Program-made: the position numbers and the translations under genes
The notes under the pieces: model-generated
The model's input: the letters and a program-made list of their open reading frames with translations, nothing else
Told to the model about the DNA's origin: nothing
The model's database searches: none
Shown here: piece after piece, positions 8,581 to 20,550 of the stretch
Layout: each line of letters begins with the position of its first letter
How positions within the stretch are numbered: the first letter of the stretch is position 1
Assembly (NCBI RefSeq): GCF_011045165.1
Contig: NZ_JAAKZI010000016.1
Span: 25,938 to 89,937, forward strand
Origin: Arthrobacter silviterrae
GTDB taxonomy: Bacteria; Actinomycetota; Actinomycetes; Actinomycetales; Micrococcaceae
Direction of reading: 5' to 3'
Length of the DNA stretch: 64,000 bases

Positions 8581-9672
8581 CTAGGCACCTGCCTTCACAA
8601 TGGTGTTCACGGCAGTGACGATCCGCTCCAGGTCGTCTTGGGTCAGCGACGGGTGGACCGGAAGGGAAAGGACTTCCTTTGCCGCAATCTCAGTGTTGGG
8701 CAGGTCCTCGGTGGAGTTGAAGGACGGCAGCCGGTGGTTTGGAACCGGGTAGTACACGCCGGAGCCGATGTTGTACTCGGAGCGCAGGCGCTCGTGCAGA
8801 TCGTCGCGGCCCTCGGAAACTCGGATGGTGTACTGGTGGTAGACATGCTCGGCACCGTCGGCCACCTTCGGGGTGCCAACGCCCTCAAGGTTGGCATTGA
8901 GGAACGCGGCGTTGGCCTGGCGCTGCTTGGTCCATGCCTCCACCTTGGTCAGCTGGACACGACCGATGGCGGCATGCAGGTCGGTCATGCGGTTGTTGAA
9001 GCCCACCAGCTCGTTCTCATACTGCTTCTCCATGCCCTGGTTCCGCAGCAGCCGCAGCTTTCGCTCAACCTCGATGTCCGACGTCGACACCATGCCGCCC
9101 TCGCCGGAGGTCATGTTCTTGGTGGGGTACAGGCTAAACATGCCGAACTTGCCGAAGGTGCCGACCTTCTTGCCGTTCACTGCCGCACCGTGGGCCTGGG
9201 CCGCATCTTCGTACAGATCGATGCCGTGCTTCTCGCACAGGGCCGCAAACGCCTCGGCGGCGAACGGGTGGCCGTACAGGTGCACAGGCATGATGCCCTT
9301 GGTCTTCTCCGTAATGAGGGACTCCACATGGGCGACGTCGAGGGTGTAGTAGTCAAGCTCTATGTCGGCAAAAACCGGCGTGGCGCCTGTCAATGCTACC
9401 GAGTTGCCGGTGGCCGCGAAGGTGAATGACGGGACAATGACCTCGTCACCGGGGCCCACCCCCGAGGCAAGCAGGCCAAGGTGCAGACCGGAGGTACCGG
9501 AGTTAACGGCTACGCTTGCGCGGCCGTCGAGGAGCACCTGGGAGAATTCCTGCTCAAACCCGGCAACCTCCTTGCCCTGCGCCAACATGCCCGAGGCGAG
9601 TACCGCGTCTACCGCGGCGCGCTCCTCGGCTCCAATGATCGGTCGTGCTGCGGGAATGAAGTCCTGGCTCAT
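8581..9672 (-). CDS. DegT/DnrJ/EryC1/StrS PLP-dependent sugar aminotransferase (WlbE/WbpE-like)
   Basis: This 363-residue protein has typical family length. Visible features are the N-terminal IPAARPIIGAEE block, the pocket motif VNSGTSGLHLGLLASGVGPG (about residues 56-75), DEVIVPSFTFAATGNS and EDAAQAHGA near 160. The PLP-lysine region TKNMTSGEGGMV is near residues 183-194. It would transaminate the 3-keto sugar made by the adjacent dehydrogenase, giving a 3-amino-3-deoxy UDP-hexuronate. The ATG overlaps the stop of the acyltransferase gene (ATGA), so translation is coupled. The family call is secure; the substrate comes from context. Confidence 0.9.
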   Translation of the reverse strand: MSQDFIPAARPIIGAEERAAVDAVLASGMLAQGKEVAGFEQEFSQVLLDGRASVAVNSGTSGLHLGLLASGVGPGDEVIVPSFTFAATGNSVALTGATPVFADIELDYYTLDVAHVESLITEKTKGIMPVHLYGHPFAAEAFAALCEKHGIDLYEDAAQAHGAAVNGKKVGTFGKFGMFSLYPTKNMTSGEGGMVSTSDIEVERKLRLLRNQGMEKQYENELVGFNNRMTDLHAAIGRVQLTKVEAWTKQRQANAAFLNANLEGVGTPKVADGAEHVYHQYTIRVSEGRDDLHERLRSEYNIGSGVYYPVPNHRLPSFNSTEDLPNTEIAAKEVLSLPVHPSLTQDDLERIVTAVNTIVKAGA

Positions 9673-10265
9673 GCTTTGTCCTCTGCCTCTTTCAGGAAGT
9701 TTCCATCTTCAATATATTTTGCCCCGGTTTGCGGGCACACCCAGAATCCACCGTCTCGCTTGAGCGGGAACCCGGCCTTGCCGACCCAGCCCAGACGACG
9801 GGCGGGAACGCCTGCCATCAAGGCAAACGCAGGAACATCTTTGGTGACTACGGAACCCGCAGCGATGGTGGCCCACCGGCCAATAGTCAGTGGTGCAATG
9901 CATACAGCGCGGGCACCGATGGAGGCCCCGTCCTCAACGGTGACACCCACTGGGGTCCAGTCATGGGCACTCTTGAGGGAACCATCCGGGCTGACGGACC
10001 GCGGGTACGTGTCATTGGTCAGCACCACGGCCGGGCCGATGAAAACGCCCTTTCCCAGCACAGCGGGTTCATAGACCAGCGCGTAATTCTGGATCTTGGT
10101 GTTTTCACCAATCTTCACCCCGGTGCCTACATAGGCTCCCCGGCCGACGATGCAGTTTTCGCCCAGAACGGCATCTTCGCGCACTTGCGCGAGGTGCCAG
10201 ATCTTGGTGCCTTCGCCAAGTACCGCATTTTCTGCGACGTCTGCACTTACTGCGATGCTACTCAT
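9669..10265 (-). CDS. Left-handed beta-helix N-acetyltransferase (WlbB/WbpD-like)
   Basis: The ATG at 10265 gives a 198-residue protein beginning MSSIAVSADVAENAVLGEGT. Hexapeptide repeats (NAVLGEGTKIW, DAVLGENCIVGRGAYVGTGV, ASIGARAVCIAPLTIGRWATIAAG written in segments) run from about residue 10 to 150. The family histidine is in IWHLAQVRE near residues 22-30. This is the fold of WlbB/WbpD, which acetylates the 3-amino group of UDP-GlcNAc3NA with acetyl-CoA. A longer in-frame extension to 10322 is less likely, because sequence matching the family starts at the chosen ATG. The aminotransferase start overlaps its stop. Confidence 0.87.
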   Translation of the reverse strand: MSSIAVSADVAENAVLGEGTKIWHLAQVREDAVLGENCIVGRGAYVGTGVKIGENTKIQNYALVYEPAVLGKGVFIGPAVVLTNDTYPRSVSPDGSLKSAHDWTPVGVTVEDGASIGARAVCIAPLTIGRWATIAAGSVVTKDVPAFALMAGVPARRLGWVGKAGFPLKRDGGFWVCPQTGAKYIEDGNFLKEAEDKA

Positions 10266-10314
10266 GCCTGTTGACCTCTTTCCGTGGGTGGCAGATTTGG
10301 GTTCCCTAACTTCT

Positions 10315-11739
10315 TCAGACATTGTCCAAGGCCTCTGACGGTGTCTTGGCCACTTCCAGCGCTCCTTTGTCAGACGGAGCCAACCCGCTTGCGATTTCAG
10401 GGGTCGAAGCTGGATCTACCTGGCCCGCTATCGGCAATCGCCAGAGCGTTAGCGCCGCAAACAGCAACACGCCGAGCATGGCAGGGTAACCGCGGTATAC
10501 AAAAAATGCATGGATTTGGGAGTGGTTGTTTAGCACTTCGAACCAGACTACGACGACTATTGCGGACAGGGACAGCAGTGGCCAGGCCGCCACCGTGCGC
10601 AGCCCATGCCGCCTCCATATCATGAATAGTGCCACCACGATGACAATTCCTGCGGCGATCATCACAAAACGCGCAGTGGCGACATGAGTGGTCCAGTAGA
10701 CCCAATTGGCCCGAGTCGGGGCAAATAAAGCATGGCTTACTCCGGAATGGCTTCCGCCAGTGCGGAACTCAATATTTCCCACGATAACTTTGTAGGTGGT
10801 CCGCACTCCCAGGAACATCGCGGAAAAGATCCAGCGCGAAACCCACGTGCCGGCGAACCCAATAATCCACACGGCTGCCGCTGCAACCCCGGCGATCAGA
10901 GTGGGCCGCAAAGCCCTCCTTCGGGCGAAGGTGATACCAGCCGCCACCACAGTGCAAAACGCCCACGGAATCGCTGGGGTGGTCAGGAGGTCCACATAGC
11001 AGAATAACGCTGCTGAAAGGCCCACAGCGAAAATGCCCCATTTGGGAGATTTGGATGCGCCCCACGCAGTTAGTGCCACGCCGAAAAACATGACTGATAT
11101 TGAAAAGGCCTGGCTGAATGAGGTGGACGGAGTGGACATCAGATTGGTGGCCAGCCCCAGTGGCAACAACAGACCCGCTGCAGGCCACATGCCTGTTCGC
11201 CGGCCCAAAACGACAACAGCCAAAATGGCGCTGAACAACAGCATCGCCCCGGCCACGATCCGCATGCCCGTCAGTCCAAAGAGGGCGATGACGGGCCGTG
11301 TCACGACCGTATAGCCTGCCCAATATTTGGAGTAGCTGGACACCATCCCCGCCGGCATCGGCTTCCCTGAAGCTGTCTCAAGTAAGGGCTTTGCCCCGCC
11401 GGTGCAACTACCGAGTCGAGGCATGTACGCCGCCCTGACAAATACATTCTCACCCGGATGTCCCAAGCCTGTGGCGGCTACGATGCACTCCGTGAATGTG
11501 TCAGAAGTGCCACCCATACGGTCTATCATCCCGTCCGGGCCATAGGTCCCGGCCTTGATTGCCACGCCCAGATTGTGGGTTATGGCTTGGTCAGGGACGG
11601 TTTCGCTGGCGACGAGCAGACCAAAAAAGACGAACTGCACGACAGCAGCAACTATAAGGAATCCGCCGGTCCTACGCAGAAAAGTTTTCACTGCCATCCG
11701 TTTCCCAGTTGCTTCACCTGTCGGTTGCGCCTGTGTCAT
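10315..11739 (-). CDS. Multi-pass membrane protein, possible GT-C glycosyltransferase or polymerase
   Basis: The 474-residue protein has about 10-11 hydrophobic helices. The first is near residues 30-50 (FLIVAAVVQFVFFGLLVA). A roughly 100-residue polar extracytoplasmic segment with two cysteines follows, then closely spaced helices to about residue 430 and a polar tail. This layout is common to lipid-linked-sugar GT-C enzymes and O-antigen polymerases, but I recognise no diagnostic motif. Its ATG overlaps the stop of a GtrB-like GT2 (ATGA). GT2 plus membrane GT-C is the usual arrangement for extracytoplasmic glycan decoration, so a role in branching or polymerisation is plausible but unproven. 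Confidence 0.7.
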   Translation of the reverse strand: MTQAQPTGEATGKRMAVKTFLRRTGGFLIVAAVVQFVFFGLLVASETVPDQAITHNLGVAIKAGTYGPDGMIDRMGGTSDTFTECIVAATGLGHPGENVFVRAAYMPRLGSCTGGAKPLLETASGKPMPAGMVSSYSKYWAGYTVVTRPVIALFGLTGMRIVAGAMLLFSAILAVVVLGRRTGMWPAAGLLLPLGLATNLMSTPSTSFSQAFSISVMFFGVALTAWGASKSPKWGIFAVGLSAALFCYVDLLTTPAIPWAFCTVVAAGITFARRRALRPTLIAGVAAAAVWIIGFAGTWVSRWIFSAMFLGVRTTYKVIVGNIEFRTGGSHSGVSHALFAPTRANWVYWTTHVATARFVMIAAGIVIVVALFMIWRRHGLRTVAAWPLLSLSAIVVVVWFEVLNNHSQIHAFFVYRGYPAMLGVLLFAALTLWRLPIAGQVDPASTPEIASGLAPSDKGALEVAKTPSEALDNV

Positions 11740-12665
11740 GATTTATCACCGACAGCAGGAAATGCCAGGTATGCGGTCCTAATATTTTCTTGGCGAACCT
11801 TGCGAAGCCCGTCGAGAATAATGCCGATCAACAGCGTCAGAACTGACAAAAGTATGATTGACGAGGCCAAGAACGCTGTTGGAAACCGTGCCACCAATCC
11901 TGTCTCGAGGAAGTCAATAATGACTGGAATTCCCAGCCCGACCCCCAGCAGGAACAGGACAACCGAAAGCAGGCCATTCACCAACATGGGCCGCTCCTGT
12001 TGAAGCAGCCGCCCGATCATCCCCAGGATCTTGAATCCGTCGTGGTAGGTCCGGAGTTTGCTTTCGGTCCCTTCAGCCCTATCCTTGAATGCCACCGACA
12101 CCTCAGTCTGGGGCATCCGGGCATTGATGGCGTGCACCGTCATCTCCGTCTCGATTTCAAAGGCTCGGGACACCGCGGGGAATGACTTGACGAATCGTCG
12201 GGAAAAGACCCTATACCCGCTGAGCATATCGGTGGCCGGATAGCCGAATATTTTACTCACCACAGTGTTGAAGGCCTTGTTGCCCAACTCGTGGCCCGCT
12301 CTGTAGGCAGTGGCGGTCTGTTGGGTTCGAACACCCGTCACCTGGTCGTAGGGCCCTTCAAGCAGCGCTTCGATCAATAGGGGGGCCGATGAGGCGTCGT
12401 AAGTGTCGTCACCGTCAATCAGGACATAAACATCGGCATCGAGATCTGCCATGGCCCGGCGAACGACGTTTCCCTTGCCCTTGAGCAGTTCGTAACGGAC
12501 ATGGGCGCCAGCTTCACGTGCAGCCAAGTCAGTACCATCGGTGCTGGCATTGTCATAGACATAGATTTCCATGTCGGGGACGGCACTAGCCAAGTCAGCC
12601 ACAACCTTGGCAACGGCTCCAGATTCATTGTGACATGGCACAATCGCGACTTTTCTCAAATTCAC
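11736..12665 (-). CDS. Glycosyltransferase family 2 with C-terminal membrane anchor (GtrB/DPM-like)
   Basis: The chosen start is GTG at 12665, which overlaps the stop of the 6-dehydrogenase gene (GTGA) and gives 309 residues starting VNLRKVAIVPCHNE. GT-A motifs are IVPCHNESG, YVYDNASTDGT (about residues 36-46) and the metal site LIDGDDTYD (about 84-92). Two trans-membrane helices near residues 232-252 and 262-290 end the protein, as in GtrB. Such enzymes make polyprenyl-phosphate sugars for membrane glycosyltransferases, which fits the multi-pass gene immediately downstream. The sugar is unknown. A longer upstream frame inside the dehydrogenase gene was rejected. Confidence 0.85.
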   Translation of the reverse strand: MNLRKVAIVPCHNESGAVAKVVADLASAVPDMEIYVYDNASTDGTDLAAREAGAHVRYELLKGKGNVVRRAMADLDADVYVLIDGDDTYDASSAPLLIEALLEGPYDQVTGVRTQQTATAYRAGHELGNKAFNTVVSKIFGYPATDMLSGYRVFSRRFVKSFPAVSRAFEIETEMTVHAINARMPQTEVSVAFKDRAEGTESKLRTYHDGFKILGMIGRLLQQERPMLVNGLLSVVLFLLGVGLGIPVIIDFLETGLVARFPTAFLASSIILLSVLTLLIGIILDGLRKVRQENIRTAYLAFPAVGDKS

Positions 12666-13960
12666 TGCGACTGGGCCTTGCCGATAACGCGGTAGGTGAC
12701 GCCGGGCCACTTGTCCGCCGAGCTGATGCGCCGGCCGTCGATGAAGGCCTTGACCCCGGGCAAGTCGGCGGGCGAAAGTTGCCGATATTCGGCGTGGTCG
12801 GCCTGCACCACGGCCGCGTCGACTGCTTCGCCGAGGTGGTAGGCAACAAAGCCAAGCTTTTCCAGCTCCGCATCTGTATACATGGGGTCGTGGACAAGGG
12901 CTGTGCCGCCCCGGCGGTTGATGGCTTCCACTGCGTCAAACACGCCGGAGAACGCGGTTTCCTTTACTCCGCCGCGGTACGCCGCACCTAGGACGACGAC
13001 GCGTGCCCCCGTGAGGTCGCCAAAGGCACCTTCCAGCAGGCCGATGGTGTAGTCCGGCATGTCGGCGTTGGCCGCACGGGCGGCGCGGACCACTGTGGCT
13101 TCCGGGTCGTTCCATAGGTACAGGCGTGGGTAGACGGGGATGCAGTGCCCGCCCACAGCGATGCCGGGCTGATGGATATGGCTGAACGGCTGCGAATTCG
13201 ATGCGTCGATAACCTGGTAGATGTCAATACCCGTCTTGGCGGCAAAACGGGCGAACTGGTTGGCCAGGCCAATGTTGACGTCCCTGTAGGTCGTTTCCGC
13301 CAGCTTGGCGAGCTCGGAAGCCTCGGCCGAGCCCAGGTCCCACACTCCGTTGGCGCGTTTGAGGTCAGGACGGGCATCAAAGTCGAGCACGGCCTCGTAG
13401 AACTCGACTGCCTTTGCGGCGCCAGCTTCGGACAAGCCACCAACAAGCTTGGGGTACTTGCGCAGGTCCTCGAAAACCCGGCCGGTCAACACCCGCTCCG
13501 GAGAGAACACCAGATGGAAGTCTTTGCCTTCGACCATGCCTGATGCTTCTTCAAGGGCCGGCTTCCAGCGGGTTCGGGTGGTCCCTACCGGAAGCGTTGT
13601 CTCATAGGACACCAGTGTGCCGGGGGTCAGGTGCTTGCCGAGTTCGGCAGTGGCTGCGTCCATCCAGCCAAAGTCAGGCTTGGCGTCGGAGTCTACAAAC
13701 AAGGGCACCACGAGGACCACGGCATCGGCGCCGGGAACGGCATCGGCATAATCCGTTGTGGCACGCAACTTGCCAGCTGGCACGAGTTCGGAAAGCTTGT
13801 CCTGCAAGTGCGCCTCGCCCGGAAACGGCTCCCTAGCGGCATTGACGAGGTCTACCAAAGACTGATTGACATCCACGCCCACCACATCGTGGCCCTTGGA
13901 AGCGAACTGGACAGCCAGTGGCAGGCCGATCTTACCGAGTGCAATGACAGCAATCTTCAC
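12662..13960 (-). CDS. UDP-N-acetyl-hexosamine 6-dehydrogenase (WbpA/WecC family)
   Basis: The 432-residue protein has a GTG start at 13960 with AAGG upstream. The N-terminal NAD site is KIAVIALGKIGLPLAVQFAS (residues 2-21). The central domain has ETTLPVGTT near 119 and FSPERVLTGR near 154. The catalytic cysteine lies in AVGGHCIPVYP near residues 260-270, the form seen in UDP-GlcNAc or UDP-ManNAc dehydrogenases rather than UDP-glucose dehydrogenase. It oxidises C6 twice to yield a UDP-HexNAcA. It is the first gene of the operon that contains the WlbA-, WlbE- and WlbB-like enzymes, so it probably supplies their substrate. Confidence 0.88.
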   Translation of the reverse strand: MKIAVIALGKIGLPLAVQFASKGHDVVGVDVNQSLVDLVNAAREPFPGEAHLQDKLSELVPAGKLRATTDYADAVPGADAVVLVVPLFVDSDAKPDFGWMDAATAELGKHLTPGTLVSYETTLPVGTTRTRWKPALEEASGMVEGKDFHLVFSPERVLTGRVFEDLRKYPKLVGGLSEAGAAKAVEFYEAVLDFDARPDLKRANGVWDLGSAEASELAKLAETTYRDVNIGLANQFARFAAKTGIDIYQVIDASNSQPFSHIHQPGIAVGGHCIPVYPRLYLWNDPEATVVRAARAANADMPDYTIGLLEGAFGDLTGARVVVLGAAYRGGVKETAFSGVFDAVEAINRRGGTALVHDPMYTDAELEKLGFVAYHLGEAVDAAVVQADHAEYRQLSPADLPGVKAFIDGRRISSADKWPGVTYRVIGKAQSQ

Positions 13961-14627
13961 GTTTTACTTGCCTTTTCTTGTCGGGCTTGGCGGCTTGCGC
14001 CCGTGCGGACGTGGCCCTCGCATTGTTACTAGACTATCCAGCTTTTTGTCAGTCGTGCGCACCTTGAGAGCCATGCCACGCCCGTTGATGAGTTGTTTCA
14101 TATTCACGGTCTTACAGCCACCGCTGGTTGACGCGCGTCGAATGCCCTGAAAACTCGGCCTTGAGATGGTCCGCGTCAAAATAGAAAGTGACCGTGGCCA
14201 TCAGGGCATGACACCATTCCTCATCACCAAAGTGACAAGTTAGATCAATTAATTTTACCCGAGACGGCTTCATGAGCCACACCGCGCCGCCAACGGGTCC
14301 CCTGGCAGGGCGTCTGCCCTGGAACCCGCGCGGTTAATTGGCTGTGCCGAATGGCCTTTCACACAATGTGGATTACGGACATGGCCGCTGAGCAGAAGAG
14401 CCGCCCTGACGTAGTCATCGATGTCGGCAGCGGAACAGCGACCCTAAAAATATCGGCAGCCCGGTGCTGTACGCCTCTCCTGCCTGTATCCCGACCCATC
14501 GTCCACCTCTGCCGTGCACGACGAAATCCTTGCGGGATCCCCGTTGACGCGATCTTCCACGAACGCCCTGGTGAGCCAGACCGAGCCCAGGCGTTCAGCG
14601 TGTCAAGGCTGCCTTCTGACTGCGAAC
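13961..14627. other. Intergenic region upstream of the uronic-acid operon
   Basis: This stretch of about 670 bp has no convincing gene. Short open frames on both strands show no family features. The AT-rich tract around 14234-14260 is the most promoter-like part and precedes the minus-strand operon that begins at 13960. I could not find a well-spaced -35/-10 pair. A small inverted repeat (AGGGC-4 nt-GCCCT) lies near 14307-14320 with no T-run on either side. The rightmost part may include further debris from the decayed acyltransferase described next. Confidence 0.5.
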
Positions 14628-15275
14628 TCACAGGACGAACTCGCCTTGCAATGGCACCTCAAGTGCATTTACGAATGTAGTGGTCAAATGATTGTCACGA
14701 TAAACAAGCACATTGCCCACTGCCGGTCCGCTTTTGGGCACGGCAGAAATAGGAATCGAGGTCCACTACGTTTGTGTCTGAGATCCGCACAGCCGCCAAG
14801 ACCAGGGGATCCGCGGTGTTCTCGAGGCCACCTTGACCTACCTGGCACAGCGGTGACGATGCGCCATTCGATCGAACACAATCTGGAACGGAAAGTGCTG
14901 CAAAAGGCACGTCTCTGATGACGGTGACCTTAACGCCGGCCTCGTGCAGCGACTCAATCATTTTCACGTATCCGTTGACCAGGTCCGACTCTTGGATCCA
15001 AGGGTCAGTAGAGTTCCTGTTCAAATCCGAATGGTGACATGGCTGCATGACCACCAATTAGGGCTCCAGGGCAATAATCTTCCTAAGCGTGCGGGTATTC
15101 TGGTCCGTACATTTGAACAGAGGACCGTTGGCTGTGACCGGCGGCGCCGCTGGGACGGACATCCTTTACGGACCATGGCCCTTGCTTCCCAGCCGCGGCG
15201 CAACCCGATGGCTGCCGGCGGATCGCTGTACTGTCCTGCATGCGAGGCTCCCACCAGCACAACTGGTCCTGCTGG
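14628..15275 (-). pseudogene. Decayed SGNH-domain acyltransferase (OafA-like C-terminal part)
   Basis: Read on the minus strand in successive frames, this gives pieces of an extracytoplasmic SGNH hydrolase domain in the correct order. They are PVVLVGASHAGQYS (block I, normally GDSH), RRGWEARAMVRKGCPS, RKIIALEP, then LVVMQP and VTVIRDVPF, VVDLDSYFC, and finally VGNVLVYRDNHLTTTFV (block V with the Asp-His pair). The lesions are Asp-to-Ala in block I, a frameshift near 15090-15140, a TAA at 15058-15060, and a frameshift near 14745. No acyltransferase-3 membrane domain is recognisable upstream. It probably once O-acylated the surface glycan made by the flanking operons. The call rests on motif order, and the remnant is clearly not expressed as one protein. 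Confidence 0.8.
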
Positions 15276-15427
15276 TCAGGGGAATGTATTTGGTGGCGAC
15301 GGCAGGATCAGCCACTGATATGCATGCCAGCAGGAACTACCGCCTGTGATACCGGGTTGGAGGACAAGGACGCCAGCCCAAAAGTGAGGTAAATCCCCAC
15401 CGGCTCTCACCAGCGGCAGGCTGCCTG

Positions 15428-16156
15428 TTACGCGCCGCGCAATTTTGCAACGGCCTCATGAATTCCACCGTCAAAGGTCACTTCGCCATGGTCAAGCACC
15501 ACTCCGCGCTCGCAAATACGTGCGACCAGATCCAAGTCATGGCTGACGACTACGAGCGTCCGTCCCTCAGCGGCCAGCTCCTGGATCTTGGCGATGCACT
15601 TTTTCTGAAATGGCTCGTCCCCAACAGCAAGGATCTCATCGACAAGAAATACCTCGGGGTTCGTGTGCACGGCCACAGAGAAAGCCAGGCGCAAGTACAT
15701 GCCGGAAGAATAGAACTTCACCTCGGTGTCAATGAACTGGCCAATCTCCGCAAATTCGATGATCGATTCAAAACGTTCGTCGATCTGTGCTTCCGTCATC
15801 CCGAGGATGGCTCCGTTGAGGTAGACGTTGTCCCGGCCGGAAAGGTCGTGGTGGAATCCAGCTCCAACCTCGATCAGGCCCGCCACCTTTCCGCGTGTGC
15901 GAACGCTGCCGGTGTCTGGAATCATGACACCTGAAATGTGCTTGAGGAGGGTGGACTTGCCGGACCCGTTGAACCCTAAAAGGGCTACGGTTTCACCTTG
16001 CTCCACCATCAAGTCCACGTCCTTGAGGGCGTGGAATTTCTCCGACAAGTCGCCCTTGCGTCCCTTAATGAGCCAGATAAAGGCTTCCTTGAGGGAGCGT
16101 GTGTGACGCAGCACAAATTGCTTGCTAATGCCTTGAACTTCAATAGCGGTAGTCAT
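15428..16156 (-). CDS. wzt: Polysaccharide ABC exporter ATP-binding protein (Wzt/TagH-like, short form)
   Basis: The 242-residue ATPase starts at the ATG at 16156. The Walker A motif is LLGFNGSGKSTLLKHISG (about residues 58-75), the ABC signature is YSSGMYLRLAFS (about 145-156) and the Walker B is VFLVDEILAVGDE. The sequence belongs to the Wzt/TagH/RfbE exporter subfamily. It ends directly after the nucleotide-binding domain, lacking the C-terminal glycan-binding domain of E. coli O9a Wzt. It powers export of the lipid-linked glycan through the permease whose stop lies 1 bp upstream. Linkage to glf and glfT2 points to galactofuran-containing polymer, as for the mycobacterial galactan exporter. 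Confidence 0.9.
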   Translation of the reverse strand: MTTAIEVQGISKQFVLRHTRSLKEAFIWLIKGRKGDLSEKFHALKDVDLMVEQGETVALLGFNGSGKSTLLKHISGVMIPDTGSVRTRGKVAGLIEVGAGFHHDLSGRDNVYLNGAILGMTEAQIDERFESIIEFAEIGQFIDTEVKFYSSGMYLRLAFSVAVHTNPEVFLVDEILAVGDEPFQKKCIAKIQELAAEGRTLVVVSHDLDLVARICERGVVLDHGEVTFDGGIHEAVAKLRGA

Positions 16157-16157
16157 C

Positions 16158-17040
16158 TTAGAGCTCCTGCGCAAAACGGCCCTCAAGGCGTCGGAAAGTC
16201 AGTTGGCCCCAGAGCAGAACAGCAGCGGAAACAACCAAGCCAACGGGGATCCACAGGGACAAAAGGTGGGGCGGGATGCCCGCGGATCCGTCCGTCGTCG
16301 GAAGCCAAAACGCATAATGGAAGGTCTCCACGGCGATGGTGATGGGATTGACCTGGTAGATCGAATACCACATTTCGCCCAGCTTGTGCTGAACCATCGT
16401 CCAGGAATACATAACCGGTGACGCCCACGTTGCGATCATGAGGAGCATGTCCACAAAGTTCTCTGAGTCCCTGAAGTACACATTTGCCGCACCGAAGAGC
16501 AGGCCAAGGCCCGTCGACAACAGTGCCACAATAACAAATCCCGCCACGGCAGCGAGAAGTTGGAGCAGCGACGGGTGCCAGCCTGAAAAGAGGCACGCAA
16601 CGACCAGGATCAACAGCTGTGGAAAGAAATGGACCGCGGACACCCATACCGAGGCAACGGGGAACAGCTGCCGGGGAAGGTATATCTTTTTTATCAGCCC
16701 GCCATTGCCCACGATGGACCGCGATGCGTTCCCCAAGGCTTCGGTAAAGAAGTTGATCAGGATGATGCCGGAGAACAAGTAAATCGCGTAGTTGGCCAGT
16801 CCCCCCTTGTTGGTGGAACTTTGCTCCATTCCCAAAAACACGCCAAGGGCCAGGTAAAACACCACAAACTGCACGCCGGGCTTTACATAAGACCAAATAA
16901 TGCCAAGCACGGAACCGCGGTAACGCACCTTCAATTCCTTGCGTACCAGCAGTTTAAGCAAAAAGCGCTCTCGATAGACGTCTGCCAGTCCGCCGCTGGT
17001 GCCCGGACGTACCAGGTCGTCCTTCGTCGATTCCAAGAGT

Positions 17041-17051
<11 letters not shown>
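16158..17051 (-). CDS. wzm: Polysaccharide ABC exporter permease (Wzm/TagG-like)
   Basis: The protein of about 297 residues carries an ABC-2 membrane domain. RELLVRKELKVRYRGSVLG-type sequence, the family hallmark of a charged amphipathic start followed by 'RYR-S-LG', is visible near residues 35-50, and six hydrophobic segments follow. The start is uncertain. GTG at 17051 overlaps the glfT2 stop by 11 bp and is used here. A TTG at 17093 would add 14 residues. It forms the channel for the Wzt ATPase encoded immediately downstream. The position after glf and glfT2 suggests galactofuran export. Confidence 0.88.
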
Positions 17052-20285
<3,234 letters not shown>

Positions 20286-20456
20286 CTAGGTTACCCGACC
20301 GTTACCCAATCATTGCTTGCGGGTAGCTATGACCCGGGGCACTTCACAGGCTGATTGCCATGCCCGCAGACCGGTGGTTGCACTGGCCGGAGTGCCATTT
20401 GTCCCTCCACAGCCCCTGCCGGGCGGCTGCTTGTTGACAATGCACGACGCCGGCGC

Positions 20457-20484
20457 TTGCGGACACTTCCGTCCCGCCTAGGCT
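20457..20484 (+). promoter_or_regulatory. Candidate promoter for the FHA/FtsK-like ATPase gene
   Basis: TTGCGG at 20457-20462 and TAGGCT at 20479-20484 are separated by 16 bp, a reasonable actinobacterial housekeeping-sigma pair with a TANNNT -10 element. Transcription would start near 20491, leaving a 60-nt leader that contains AGGAGG before the ATG at 20551. The match is by eye only. A separate TTGACA at 20434-20439 has no matching -10 at normal spacing. Confidence 0.35.
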
Positions 20485-20550
20485 GAAAATCCAGCAGGCC
20501 GGTCCCCGGCCGCGCATTGGCAGCGGTGCACACACAGGAGGTGGTGGGAA

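Noticed and set aside
8074..9429. Plus-strand frame of 451 codons
   Set aside because: It covers the aminotransferase and oxidoreductase genes in antisense. Both of those genes have complete family motifs.
14351..14918. Overlapping open frames on both strands
   Set aside because: They have no family motif and conflict with the SGNH remnant, which explains the right-hand part on the minus strand.
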